From Phascolarctos cinereus (Eukaryota > Chordata > Mammalia > Diprotodontia > Phascolarctidae), in contig NW_018344272.1 in assembly GCF_002099425.1 (NCBI RefSeq), positions 1,838,001 through 1,902,000 of the forward strand: DNA of 64,000 nt, given 5' to 3'. The position numbers and the translations under genes are program-made. How positions within the stretch are numbered: the stretch's first letter is position 1; each line of letters begins with the position of its first letter. This document shows, piece after piece, positions 10,469 to 25,608 of this stretch. Under the pieces are notes generated by a model. It did not search any database. It was not told the DNA's origin and saw nothing but the letters and a program-made list of their open reading frames with translations.

Positions 10469-11783
10469 AGCCAAGATGGTGTGGTAAGAAGTAAGTCACT
10501 CTTACCTTCCCTTACAAACCTCTGAAAGCCCAGAAAATATTGCACCAGGGAAAGGCCTGGAACAGCTGAACCAGAAGAAAGATGGAGTACAGCAGTCCAG
10601 TAGCCCAGGTAGCTTGAGGGAAACCAGGAGCATACCAGGAGATCCTGAAACCCAGGTGGTGGAGCAGGCAGACACCAACACCTGGACCACTGAGTGCCTC
10701 AGTGAGGGCAGGGGACCCAGTGGAAACCACCTTGGAAAACCACCACTTGCCTTGGTATTCTACAGCAACTGGCTCTCCCAGTGTCTCAGTAGAACTAAGG
10801 GAAGCAGCGCTCCAAGGGGCCCCAGGGGAATAAACATCCTGCAACATTCACCTGAAAGGAGCTGAAGAAAGCAAAAGGAAGGAAAGGCCTGGGTGAGCAA
10901 GAAATCTCTAGGAGCTACACTACCCAGTCTTACCTCTAGAGTTCCAGTGTTGCTGATTCCAGCCCAATACCAGGTAAGCTGCCAGAATCCTACAGCCTCC
11001 AGCTGCTAGCATTGGCGGCCCCAGTACACAAAGCCAGTGACCAGGCAGGCCCTAGGTTCCTAACACAAGAAGCTTGGGGCAGTGCCCTCTGCTACCCAAC
11101 AGGAGAGTGCAGTCTCTTTAAATTAAGGCCAAGAAATAAGCAAACAACATGGGCAAAAAGAAGCGTACGATAGATTTCTATTATGGGAAGAGTGAAGATC
11201 AAGGCAGAAATTCTGAAGAGGACAGCATTGTCAACAAACCCACATCTGGAACCTCAAAAGGGAATATGAACTGGTCTGAAGCCCAAAAGAGCCTTCTTAG
11301 AAGAGCTCAAGAAGGATTTTAAAAGTCAAATGAGACAGGTTGAAGAGTCCCTAAAAAATACAATTGGCCAACTGGAAAAAAAGTACTCTAAAGAAAACAA
11401 ATCCCTAAATAATACAATTGGCCAACTGGAAAAAAAGAGTACATTGAAGAAAACAAATCCCTCATGATAGAAAATGCCTTCCACATCCAAAGAAAGAACT
11501 ATGGAGTTTGAATGCAGATCAAAGCATACTATTTGCTATTTTTTTTTCTTTTGTTATCTTTTGTTTCTCTTTCTGGTAGTTCCTCCCATTGGTTCTAATT
11601 CTTCCTTATAACAGCACTAATGTGAAAGTATGTTTAATAGGAATGTATATGTGTAGGCTATATCAGATTGCGAGCTATCTTGGGGAGGGAGGTGGGGAGG
11701 GAGGGGGAGAAAAATTTAAAACTCAGAAGCTTATGGAAGTGATTGTTGATAAATCAAAATAAATTAACTAAAATATAAAAAAC
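10469..11783 (+). mobile_element. Internally deleted L1: 5' UTR plus ORF1 start joined to 3' UTR
   Basis: The element opens AGAGCCAAGATGG, the usual marsupial L1 5' end, and carries about 680 bp of GC-richer 5' UTR. ORF1 starts at ATG 11149 (MGKKKRTIDFYYGKS); its first frame stops after 58 codons and the coiled-coil part continues in another frame. An 18-codon unit (NTIGQLEKK...) is repeated in tandem at about 11350-11460. At 11459-11463 the text switches to the L1 3' UTR (catgat.gaaaatgc..ccacatccaaagaaagaac) and runs to an A-rich tail, with CT/CCT shared at the join. The rest of ORF1 and all of ORF2 are missing. An identical 11-bp duplication flanks the whole unit, so it inserted as one piece or was deleted afterwards. 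Confidence 0.8.
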
Positions 11784-11794
11784 GCTTCACTTTT
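11784..11794. repeat. Target-site duplication, right copy (11 bp)
   Basis: GCTTCACTTTT repeats the 10458-10468 sequence exactly. Confidence 0.85.
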
Positions 11795-11807
11795 GGAATC
11801 ATAAGAT

Positions 11808-11942
11808 TATCTATCTTTCTGTCTGTGTGTCTGTCTATATATCTGTCCACAGATATAGATAGACAGATAAGTAGATAGATGTATAGACAGAGGAATATAT
11901 ATATGTGTGTGTATATATATACATATATATTTATATATGTGA

Positions 11943-11999
<57 letters not shown>
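11808..11999. repeat. Compound microsatellite (TCTG/TATC, TA, CA)
   Basis: TCTG/TATC and AGAT tetranucleotides, then TA-rich tracts, a (CA) run (about 11945-11980) and (TA) to 11999. Open frames through it are low-complexity artefacts. Confidence 0.95.
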
Positions 12000-12001
<2 letters not shown>

Positions 12002-12004
12002 AAA

Positions 12005-12178
12005 TTTGAAGGGACTTTGCAAGTAATTTAGTCAAATTATTTAATTTTATGAATGTTGATTCCAAAACACAGAGGTTAAGTGACTTACCCAAGGTTATAT
12101 AATTAATTATTTCATGGCAAAGCTTGATTTCAAACTTTGGTTGTCTCAAAATCTAGCACTTTTCACTATACCACACTT
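12005..12178 (-). mobile_element. MIR-type SINE
   Basis: On the plus strand it reads gaggttaagtgacttacccaaggttatata, then aatctagcacttttcactataccac, the reverse complement of a MIR 3' to 5' series. Confidence 0.7.
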
Positions 12179-12754
12179 TTCTCTTCAACTCTGAAATCCC
12201 TCCTTTGTCCAATATCCCTTGTCCTTTTCCATTTCCCATTCCATCATTCCTCCAAAGCCCTTTTTCTCCCATAACAATGAACTTTAATTTTTTTTTCTAT
12301 TCTCAAGTTTATAAATGCTGGTCTAGTCTCTTTTCCTTCCTACCTGAGTTTGACTTCATGGTTAGACACTTTAATCATGCACTCTCCTCTGCTGAACCTT
12401 TTGCTGATAACTTATAAAATGATAATCCTCATCTCTGAGTAACTCCTTCCACCTGTCTCCTAAGAATGATTGTGGAATAAATTAAGAAATTATGCTAATT
12501 GGATAATTTATAAATTTGTGCCATCTAATTTCATTGATCCAACATGACTGTATTATAATCCCTTTACTGCTTTATGATCTCATTAATGTGGAGGTACTCT
12601 TCAGTAATAGAGATAGCATGGGTTAGAATATGTTCCTGTTGGGTGACTCTTATCCATGTCTTCCTATAAGTTTATCACTGGGGATCTACCCAACATTCTA
12701 TGCTCCTTCCTTCAGTGAGGATATGAATGTAATATGCTTAAGAGTTTCCAGAGA
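12179..12754. other. Unassigned sequence
   Basis: The first 250 bp are pyrimidine-rich and resemble 10076-10457. The rest is AT-rich and featureless. No gene is seen. Confidence 0.35.
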
Positions 12755-13505
12755 GCTAAGTCAAAATGCAAAGAATGTACTGATCACATCCTAAAGGAAA
12801 TTCCAAACTGAAAAGTCCCAGGAATGTTACAACCCAAATCCAAAGCTTCCAAGTAAGACAAAATATGACAATCAACCACAAATAAAGAAAGAATCCATTT
12901 ACCAAGGAATCATAGTCACGATTAGACAAGACTCCAAAAGACAAAAATACATTTTTAAAATCAGGAGTAATTTAATCTAAAAGATAAAGTACAATCCTAT
13001 AAAGGGCAGGTAGGAAGGGAGTAGTAAACTTTTATTAGAATATAATATTTTCAAGTATTACTGATGAAGAGCCTGGAGGTGAGTAAAAATTTTGAAATGC
13101 AAACATTAAGGCTCAAGAGAAACCTATAAAAGTAAAAACATTTGAGCAATTAAAGAGGGCTAAATGATTATTATAAGCCTCCACTGTAACATAGAAGAAA
13201 CAGCTTGTACTTCAAAAACCTAATATCTTCAAGGGTCACAGAGGAACTTAAATAAGACAGTGATTGGTATTGAAAGTGGTTTTGGTCTGTTTTATTGGTT
13301 TAAGATAAGTATTAAGATGAAGATAAAGGATATACTAGGGAATAAGTGAGGGGAAAGGATGGGGAAATATTATTTCACATAAATGAGATTGGTAGGAAGA
13401 ATAACATATAATCATGTAAGAAATGGTGAGGGGAGGGGAAATTTCATGGTTCCATGCAATGTATGTTTAAATTTTATGTAGTTTTTTATAAATTTAAGAA
13501 ATAAA
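12755..13505 (+). mobile_element. HAL1 (ORF1-only L1 relative) 3' fragment
   Basis: Segments match, in the same order, the HAL1 at 15963-18999: acatcctaaaggaaattcc with cccaggaatgtta, then aaggctcaagagaaacctataaaagtaaaaa, then the G-rich 3' UTR with aaattatt.tcac. The ORF1 frame is unreadable. The edges are approximate. Confidence 0.55.
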
Positions 13506-13934
13506 ATGCAGATTTCCGTAACATAGTAGAATAGAAATTGTACCTTCTTAAAGTAGAAACTTTTGCATTTGTGAGGTTCCCTATTTAATCAAATTAATTT
13601 TTATGAGTGTGAGTAGAATGCATTTTTATTTTAAAATATACATTATTAAAACATGCATCGATAATTCATTCAGAGTGCTTAATATAAGGCTCTTCACATT
13701 GCTAAATGGAAAGGATTAAAAGCTGCTTTTTTTAATACCATGACTGTTTTGACTTGCCAAATTTTTCACTCTCTTTTTCCATGATTAAGATTAGCTGTTA
13801 ATATATATGGATTGAGCACATACCCTTGATGTAGCATAGAATAGAATTTATAAAAATAAATTACATATTTGAAGGAAAAGATGTTGTGACATATGTATGC
13901 CTAGCAATTAAAATTATAGAGAGATTACATTGGG
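13506..13934. other. Unassigned AT-rich sequence
   Basis: No gene or repeat recognised. Confidence 0.4.
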
Positions 13935-14095
13935 GGGTAAATAACATGACCAGATGGATTTATAAGTGAATTCTATCAAACATTCGAAGAACAATTAACT
14001 CCAATTTTACATAAATTGCTTATAAAAATAGAGGATAGCATCCTACCAAACTCCTGTGAAACAAAGTACTAATCTTTAATATTAGGGAGACATAA
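13935..14095 (+). mobile_element. L1 ORF2 fragment (reverse transcriptase N-terminal part)
   Basis: It translates as [20 protein letters not shown] followed by [13 protein letters not shown]. This is the L1 motif before the reverse transcriptase palm (human L1: [38 protein letters not shown]). Only about 50 codons remain. Confidence 0.75.
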
Positions 14096-14294
14096 ATCTT
14101 AGAAAGAAAAGTATAGACTCAACAGAGTGCAGTGGAGTACAATAGAGTACAATGTACATATTTACAGAAGTATAGGAGAGTGGAAGACTCTTGTTCTTAG
14201 GGTAACTTACAACTTTGGACTAGATATAGGCTTCAAAATTATTGGTCCATTCATGAAATCTGAATCAAACAAAGCTGTTTCTCTATCTATCCTT

Positions 14295-15952
14295 TTTTTT
14301 TTCATTTAATGAGTGGTTTATTTGTATTCTTACCCCCACATATATAACTCTACATATAAAAATACTTGTTATTCAACATTAACCCATGCTGTTATCTTAT
14401 AATTTTAATTTTAGCATTAATTTTAAAGCATTTGAGTTATAAATTATCTCTTTCCCTCTCACTGCTACCTTGTCCATTGAAAAGGCAAGCAATATCATAT
14501 TGATTATACATATGAAATAATGAAAAAGCATATTTCCATATTAGCCATGTTGCAAAAATAATAGAAAAGAAAAAAACATAAAGTGAAAAAAGAAAGCATG
14601 TTTTAATCTTCACTCAGACTTCATCAGTTCTCTTTCTGGAGGTGGATACCCTTTTTTAGCATGACTATTTCAAAATTGTTTTGGATTGTTGTGCTGATCA
14701 GTGTAACTAAGTCTTCCACAGTTAATTATCATTACAATATTGTTATTACTCTGCACAATGTTCTCCTGGCTCTGCTCACTTCAGTTTGCATCAATTCATA
14801 CATGTCTTCCCATGCTTTTCTGAAACCATCTCCCTCATTATTTCTTGTAACACAGTAGTATTCTATCATAACCATATACCACAACCTATTCAGTCATTCA
14901 CCAACTGATGGGCATCACTTAAATTTCCAGTTCTTTACCTTCACAAAAAGATTTACTATAAATATTTTTATAAATGTCCTTTTCCCTTCTCATTGATCTC
15001 TTTGAAACACAGACCTAGTAATTGTATTGCTGGGTCAAAGGGTATGCTCAGCTTTATAGCTCACTGGGTATAGTTCCAAATTATTTTCCAAAATGGTTGG
15101 GCCACAACTCCACCAAGAGTGTATTCGTATACATATTTTTCCCCCCACATTCTCACTAGCCTTTCTTATTTTCCTTTTCTATAATGTTAGCCAACCTGAT
15201 AGGGGTGAGATGGTACCAGAGATGTTTTAATTGGCATTTATTTAATCAATGGTGATTTAGAAATTTTTTTTTTCATGGGACTATTGATAGCATTGATTTC
15301 TTCTGAAAACTGCATATTCATATCCTTTGACCATTTACAATTGGAAAATAACTTTTATTTTTAAAAATTTTACTCAATTCCCTATGTGTTTTAAAAATGA
15401 GGCATTTTAAAAGAGATACTGTGTATTGTGTACCTAATCCATTCCACTTATCCATCACTCTATTTCTTTGCCAAACTTTTCATAATTATTTGCAATATAA
15501 TTTGAAATCTGGTGTTAGGCAACCTTTCTTCAAATTCAAAAAAATATTCCTTTGATATTCTTGACCTTTTTCTTTCATCCAGAAGAATATTGTCATTATT
15601 TTTTTTTCTAGCTCCTTGAAATAATTATTTGGAGATTGATTGGTGTGGCACTGAATAACTAAATTAAATTAGATAGAATTGTCATATTAAAAATATTGGC
15701 TCGACTTACTCATGAGCAATTAATATTTCTCCAGTTGCTTAGATCTCTGTTTGTATAGAGTGTTTTGTAATTGTGTTCATACAGTACTTAAGTTTACCTT
15801 GGAAGTTAGATACTCAAGTATTTTGTATTGCTTGCAATTATTTTAAGTGGATTTTTTCTTTCTGTCTCTTACTGCTGGATTTAATTGGTAGTACTCACAT
15901 ATGCTGGTGATTTATGTGGGTTAATTTTATGTTCTTCTATTTTGCTAAAGTT
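14295..15952 (-). mobile_element. Old L1, 3' part; split by a HAL1 insertion (continues 19010-19078)
   Basis: On the minus strand this covers the distal ORF2 and the 3' UTR; plus-strand landmarks are ttctcctggctctgctcacttca (14760-14790) and caactgatgggcatcactt (14900-14920). It is more diverged than the L1 at 22584-23914. At 15953-15962 it is cut by a plus-strand HAL1. The L1 text resumes at 19010 (caattagttttttagttgatt) and reaches the region encoding the reverse transcriptase FADD motif (atcatctacaaagaatgatg, about 19055-19078), where it stops. Confidence 0.8.
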
Positions 15953-15962
15953 GTTAATTGTT
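15953..15962. repeat. Target-site duplication of HAL1, left copy
   Basis: GTTAATTGTT here matches 19000-19009 and brackets the HAL1 insertion into the older L1. Confidence 0.7.
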
Positions 15963-18164
15963 AGAGGGGCAGAGCCAAGATGGCAGATAGAGGCAAGGAC
16001 TTGCCTGAGCTTTCCTCCAAACTCCTCCAAATATCTTCAAAAAATGACTCTAAACAAATTCTAGAGCATGAGAACCCACAAAAAGACAGAGTGAAACAAA
16101 TTTCCAGCCCAAGACAACCAGGAAAGTCGACAGGAAAGGTCTATTGCACGAGGGTGAAAGAGGAGTACAATCTAGTGCAGGTCACGCCAGTGCAGACTTG
16201 GCCCCAGCAAACCTAGAGCAGGCCTCAGGGGATGAATCAGGGGCAGTAGTACTGGTTTCCAGACTTCTCATCCCACAGAAGGCAAAGACAACTTAGAAGG
16301 TGAGTAGGAAAGGTCTGTTGGACCTGGGTGAGAGAGGAGTGCAATACAGCACAAGGCTGCCCCAGAACAGCCCCAGCTCCAGCATAGTCCTAGCCCTGGG
16401 AAACCAGAAGCAGATCTTGGGATTGACTGAATCGACAGCAGCAGTGGCAGTGGCTGCTTCTGGAACTCTCAACCCATGTATAGTAAGGGGATAGAACAAC
16501 AGGTCAGAAGGAGATTACAGGGGTCTCTTTGCTAGCACTGAGGTAGGACTCTTTTGCCTTGCCTATACTTGGATCTGGGTCACAGTCCTGGATGGCAGTC
16601 TTGGGGTAAGGAGGAGCACTAGCATAGCAGAGCTTGTAGCAGCAGTGGAGGGGGACCCTCTTTACAATACCAGGGCAGAAAAGAGGTCTTGTGGTCACTC
16701 ACAGACTAGAGCACAGACCAGGAGAGGAGTAAGCACCTCTTCTTAGATCGTGCCACCTTGGAAGAACTGAAAACTTACAGGTTCCTAGAGGTAACTCTGA
16801 AAACAGCTGCACAAAACCCCTGAAGCTTGGGACAGTTTGCCCTCCACACTGGAAGCAGAGCTTTACCTTAACAAAGAGTTAAAAAGTCAAGTAACTGGCT
16901 AGGGAAATGAGCAAACAATGGAAAAAAAACCTCTTGACTATAAAAACTCGCTTTGGTGACAAGGAAGATCAAAATATACACTCAGAAAAAGATAACAGAG
17001 TCAAAGCTCCTGCATCAAAAGCATTCAAGAAAAATATGGATTAGTCTTAGGCCATGTAAGAGTTCAAAAATGATTTTGAAAACTAAATAAGAGAAGTAGA
17101 GGAAAAATTGGGAAGATAAATGAGTTATGCAAGAAAATCCTGAAAAATGAGTTAGTAACTCAGTAAATGAGACCCCAAAAATAATGAAGAAATAACGCCT
17201 TTAAAAATAGACTTAGACCAAATGGCAAAAGAGGTCCAAAAAGTCAATGAGAAGAATGCCTTAAAAAGCAGAATTGGCCAAATGGAAAAGGAGGTCCAAG
17301 ACCATACTCAATAAAATAATTCCTTAATCATTAGAAAGGAGCAAAGGGAAGCTAAGAACTCTATGAGAAATAAAAATATATATATATATATATATATAAA
17401 ACAAAACCAAAAATGAAAAAATAGAAGAAAATATGAAATATCTTATTGGAAAAACAATTGACATGGAAAATAGATCCAGAAGAGATAATTGAAAAATCAT
17501 TAGACTACCTGAAAGCCATGATTTAAAAAAAAAGAGCTTAGATGTCATCTTTCAAGAAATTATAAAGGAAAACTGCCCTAAGATTCTAGAACCAGAGGAT
17601 AAAATAAATATTGAAAGAATCTACTGATCCCCTCCTGAAAAAAATCTCAAAATGAAAATTCCCAGGAATATTATCGGCAAATTCCAGTGCTCCTAGGTTA
17701 AGGAAAAAATATTGAAACAGAAAGAGGAAACAGTTCAAGTGGTTTCAGAAAGAAAGACAGAAAGAAAGCAGACAGCAGCAATTCAAGTACTGTGAAACCA
17801 CAATCAGGATAGCACAAGATTCAACAGCTACTGCAGTAAAAAACTAGAGGGCTTGGAATATGATGTTCTGGAGGTCAAAGGAGCTAGGATTACAACCAAG
17901 AATCACTAACCCAGCAAAACTGAGTTTAATCCAGGGTGGGAGGGAGAGGGTAGAACATTCAGTGAGACATGCATTCTTGAATAAAGACCAGAACTAAATA
18001 GAAAATTTGACTTTCAAATACAAGACTCAAGAGAAACATGAAAAGGTAAAAAGGAAAGAGAAATCGTAATGGACTTATTAAAGTTAAGCTGTTCACATTC
18101 CTACATGGAAAGATGATATTCGTAACTAATAAGACCTTTCTCATTATTAGAGTAGCTAGAAGGA

Positions 18165-18230
<66 letters not shown>

Positions 18231-18999
18231 CACACACACACACATATATATTGTCTAAAAAATAAAATTCAGGGGTGACAGGAATGTACTCGGAGAAAGA
18301 GAAAGGGAGAGGTAGAATGGGGGTAAATTATCTCATGTAAAAGAGGCAAGGAAAAGCTTTTACAGTGGAGGGAAAGGGGGGAAGGTGAGAGGGAATGAGT
18401 GAATCTTATTCTCATCAGAATTGGTTTAAAGAGGAAATAATATACACAATCAATTGGGTATAGAAATCTATCTTACCCTACAGAAAAGTTGGGGGAAAAG
18501 GGATAAGAGAAGGGGGATGATAGAAGGGAGGGTAAATTGGGGAGGGGGTAATCACAAGCAAACACTTTTGAGGAGGGATAGGGTGAAAGGAGAGAACAAA
18601 ATGACAGGGTATGGGATAGGATGAAGGGAAATATAGTTAGTCTTTTACAACATGACTATTTTGGAAGTATTTTGCGTGACCACACACATATAATCTATTT
18701 TGAATTGCTTGCTTTCTCCATTTGGGGGATGGGAAGAGAGGAATGGAGATGATTTGGAATTCAAAATTTTAAAAGTGAATGTTAAAAATTGTTTTTTAGG
18801 GGCAGCTAGGTGGCGCAGTGGATAGAGCACTGGCGCTGAAGTCAGGAGTACCTGAGTTCAAATCTGGCCTCAGACACATAATACTCACTAGCTGTGTGAC
18901 TCTGGGCAAGTCACTTAACCCCAATTGCCTCACTAAAAATAAATAAATAAATAATTTGTTTTTTACCTATACTTGGATAAAAATAAAAAAAAATAAAAA
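15963..18999 (+). mobile_element. Near full-length HAL1 (half-L1) with ORF1 only
   Basis: It begins AGAGGGGCAGAGCCAAGATGG, the L1-type 5' end, with a 950-bp 5' UTR. ORF1 starts at ATG 16918 (MEKKPLDYKNS..) and has accumulated stops. The ORF1 C-terminal domain is recognisable near 17880-17930 (LQPRITNPAKLSLIQ; human ORF1p QPRISYPAKLSFI). After it comes 3' UTR sequence with no ORF2 and an L1-like 3' end (18755-18790). HAL1 elements are known ORF1-only relatives of L1 that depend on L1 for reverse transcription. (TA)n at 17383-17397 and (TA)n(CA)n at 18166-18250 have expanded inside it. A SINE lies in its tail. Confidence 0.8.
18799..18952 (+). mobile_element. Marsupial tRNA-derived SINE (WSINE1/SINE1 type)
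   Basis: It begins GGGGCAGCTAGGTGGCGCAG, has GAGTTCAAATCTGGCC as a B-box-like block and GACTCTGGGCAAGTCACTTA, and ends in (AAAT)n. AATTGTTTTTTA and AATTTGTTTTTTA flank it (18787-18798 and 18953-18965) as a target-site duplication, showing that it inserted into the HAL1 tail. Confidence 0.92.
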
Positions 19000-19009
19000 G
19001 TTAATTGTT
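19000..19009. repeat. Target-site duplication of HAL1, right copy
   Basis: GTTAATTGTT, matching 15953-15962. Confidence 0.7.
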
Positions 19010-19078
19010 TCAATTAGTTTTTTAGTTGATTTTCACAATTTCTCTAAGTATGCTTTCGTATCATCTACAAAGAATGAT
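19010..19078 (-). mobile_element. Continuation of the L1 from 14295-15952
   Basis: About 70 bp of L1 ORF2 from around the FADD motif. It follows on from the sequence left of the HAL1 when compared with the undisturbed L1 at 35625-35720. Confidence 0.65.
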
Positions 19079-20993
19079 GTCTGTGATCTCTGTAGATTTC
19101 TTCTAACTAATAATGATAAAGTTATTAGAAGTTACATTGTCTTTTTCCCATATAGGAATGTAAACAGTTTAACCTTACTGAATGCCTCATGATTTCTCTT
19201 TCATTTTTACATTTTTATGCTCCTTGAGCCTTATATTTGAAAGACGACTTTTCTATTCATCTCTGGTATTTTCATCTGGAATACTTGGAAGTCCTCTATT
19301 TTGGAGCAGCGTGGTGGCACAGTGGATAGAACTCTGGCCTTAAAATCAGTAGGACCTAAGTTCAAATCCAGTCTCAGACCAGACACTGGACACACATCTA
19401 GTATGACCCTGGGCAAGTCACTGAACCCCAATTGCCTCATCAAAAAGCAAAAAAAAAAAGTCCTCTATTTCATTAAATATCTATTTTTCCTCTTAAGGAT
19501 TATACTCGGTTTTTCTAGTTTGGTTATTCTTCTTTGTAATCATAGCTCCTTTGCCTTCCAGAATATTATATAGCTGCTAAATCTTGTGTGATCCTAACTG
19601 TGACTAAACAATATTCTAATTGTTGTTGTCTATATGAAATACTTTCTCATTGTCATGGGAAAACTGGAATTTGGATATGATATTCCTGGGAGTTTTCATT
19701 TTGGATTCTCTTTTAGATGATCAGTGGATTCTAAAACATTGGGACCATTTTTCTTTATAATTTCTTGAAATATGATGTCTGGACTTTTTTTTTATCATGG
19801 CTTACATGCAGTTCAACAATACTTAATTTGTCTCTTTTCTATATATTTTCTAGGTTAGTTGTTTTTCTTTCTTTCTGATGACATATTTCACATTTTCTTC
19901 TATTTTTTACATTTTCAACTTTTTAAAAATTGTTTTTTGTTGTACCATGGAGTCATTAGCTTGTACTTGTCCAATTCACATTTTTGAGAAATTATTTTCT
20001 TCCTTGAGTTTTTGTACTTCCCATTCTGCTTTTTAAGTTATTTTCTTCAGTATTGCTGTGCTTCTTTTGCTAAGCTATTAATTGTCTATGTATAATTTTG
20101 TTATATCATTCTCATTTCTTTTCCCAATTTTTCCTTCACTGTTCTTATTTGATTTTTAAAATATTTTTAAAAACTCTTTTAGGAATTCTTGTTGGGTTTA
20201 TTTCCAATTCAGCTTTTCCTTTTAGGCTTTGCTTGTAGCTGTTTTTTGACATTGTTGTGTTCCTATTTTCTCTGTTACCATAGCTATTTAATGTTGGGTT
20301 ATTTTTGTTTGTTTGCTTATTTTTACAGCCTATTTCTTGACTTTGAACTTTATGTTAAAATTGGTGTCTCTTCCTGGAGTCGGGGTAGAGTGGAATTGTT
20401 CAAAGTTTTAAGCTTTTTTATGCTGCTGTTTTCAAAGCCATTTCTGAAGGTTTTTAGGTGTTTAGTGCTTCCAATATGATGTGATGCAGGGAAAGATGTG
20501 GTTACTGCTCTGTTGGTCTGCTCTCTGATTTTTACCCAGGAAATTTCCCTAATCTTTTGTATCAGCTAGCAATAATGTTCTTAAGGACCCTTGCTTCTTT
20601 GTAACTATAAGTGATCCTCTTTGCCCTGTAAGTATAACACAGAAGTTGGAGCCAAACAGTTCCCTGTCCTGAATCTGTGCTAATGCAAGGAGTTCCATTT
20701 TAATGTCTCTGCCTGCTTGCCAGATCCGTTACTATTTCTGTCTTGAGAGCTCTGAAAGCTGTTATTGCTGCCTCCAAGGCACATAGCTGGTGTTGTGCCG
20801 TGTTTGCTCTAGGTCAGCCCTCACTCCAGCATCTCAGATCTCTTCTTGTGACCTCTTGAGTTTTCTAAGATTGGACTTTTTGTTGTTTTTATTGCTTCAG
20901 AATTTGATCTTCTGAGGCATTATTTTAAAATTATTTGGAGGAGAATATTGGGAGAGCTCAGCTATTTCCTCTACTCTGCCATCTTTATTCCAT
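19079..20993 (-). mobile_element. Second HAL1, minus strand, 5' end preserved
   Basis: The minus strand starts near 20993 with GATGGAATAAAGATGGCAG, then 5' UTR, then a decayed ORF1. The region after ORF1 (taggaatgtaaacagttta at about 19153) is the reverse complement of the part of the plus-strand HAL1 near 18090-18110. The SINE at 19302-19457 interrupts it. It ends abruptly against L1 sequence at about 19078, so its own 3' end is missing or unrecognised. Confidence 0.65.
19302..19457 (+). mobile_element. Marsupial tRNA-derived SINE (WSINE1/SINE1 type)
   Basis: TGGAGCAGCGTGGTGGCACAG start, TTCAAATCCAGTCTC and GACCCTGGGCAAGTCAC blocks and a poly-A tail. The 13-bp AAGTCCTCTATTT is repeated exactly at 19289-19301 and 19458-19470 as the target-site duplication within the HAL1. 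Confidence 0.93.
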
Positions 20994-21104
20994 CCTCAGA
21001 AGTCTTTCTATTTATCCTGGACTAGTTATCCTCACTTCAGCTAAGGAAACCTGTTTTCTACTTGAATCTAGCATTTTCAAGCTCTTTCAGTAATCATCCT
21101 ACTT
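20994..21104. other. Short unassigned spacer
   Basis: Sequence between the HAL1 5' end and the ARF1 retrocopy; no feature recognised. Confidence 0.4.
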
Positions 21105-21117
21105 AAAGGTGTTAACT
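21105..21117. repeat. Target-site duplication of the ARF1 retrocopy (left)
   Basis: AAAGGTGTTAACT matches AAAAGTGTTAACT at 24580-24592 with one difference in 13. Confidence 0.8.
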
Positions 21118-25083
<3,966 letters not shown>

Positions 25084-25126
<43 letters not shown>

Positions 25127-25213
25127 CATGTGTGTGTGTATCTAATGACTTTCCATATTTTATTTCTGTCATATAACATACTAATATGCATATACATATA
25201 TACACACATATTG
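25084..25213. repeat. (TA)n/(TG)n microsatellite and AT-rich flank
   Basis: A TA run at 25087-25123, then TGTGCATGTGTGTG, with further CATATATACACACA near 25190-25210. Confidence 0.9.
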
Positions 25214-25370
25214 TGTTGTTGTTGTTTAGTTATTTAAGTCATTTCTGACTCTTTATGACCCTAGTTGAGGTTTCTTTGGCAAAGATAGTGGAGTGGTTTG
25301 CTTTTTCCTTCTCCTACTCATACAGATGAGGAAACTGAGGCAAACAAGACTATACCACCTTGTTGCCCAT
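25214..25370 (-). mobile_element. MAR1 CORE-SINE, internally shortened
   Basis: The plus strand reads tgttgttgtttag, then gactctttatgaccct, then tttggcaaagatagtggagtgg, then cagatgaggaaactgaggca. This is a reversed MAR1 3' half. Next comes cttgttgccca, the 5' edge, so the middle is missing. Confidence 0.8.
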
Positions 25371-25477
25371 ACATATATACATATGTGTGTATCCTAATGT
25401 TTAGGTGGTTTCTCATATTCTTAGTTTTACCTTCTTTAGTTATAAGAAAGTATATTTCAGATTAACTGTCATAATAT

Positions 25478-25608
25478 GATTCTTTTACATAGTATTTCTC
25501 TTTGGTTGTCCTTGGAAAATATTTGCACTCACATTTCTCTGAATTCTTTTAGATAGTATTTCTCTTTGGTTGTCCTTGGAAAATATTTGCACTCACATTT
25601 CTCTGAAT
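25478..25608. repeat. Tandem duplication, two copies of a 64-bp unit
   Basis: A unit starting AGTATTTCTCTTTGGTTGTC occurs at 25491 and again at 25555, with 54 bases identical after each start. ATTCTTTTA(C/G)AT precedes both. The near-perfect identity suggests a recent local duplication. Confidence 0.95.

Noticed and set aside
10502-10865. 111-codon minus-strand and 83-codon plus-strand frames in GC-richer DNA
   Set aside because: They lie wholly in the 5' UTR of an L1-type element whose first bases and target duplication are visible.
11463-11783. Reading the 3' part as a separate, later L1 insertion
   Set aside because: There is no A tail or target duplication at 11460, and the single 11-bp duplication brackets the whole 10469-11783 unit.
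18799-18952. tRNA-like A-box and B-box sequences as possible tRNA genes
   Set aside because: They belong to tRNA-derived SINEs; there is no complete cloverleaf and the elements end in A-rich tails with target duplications.
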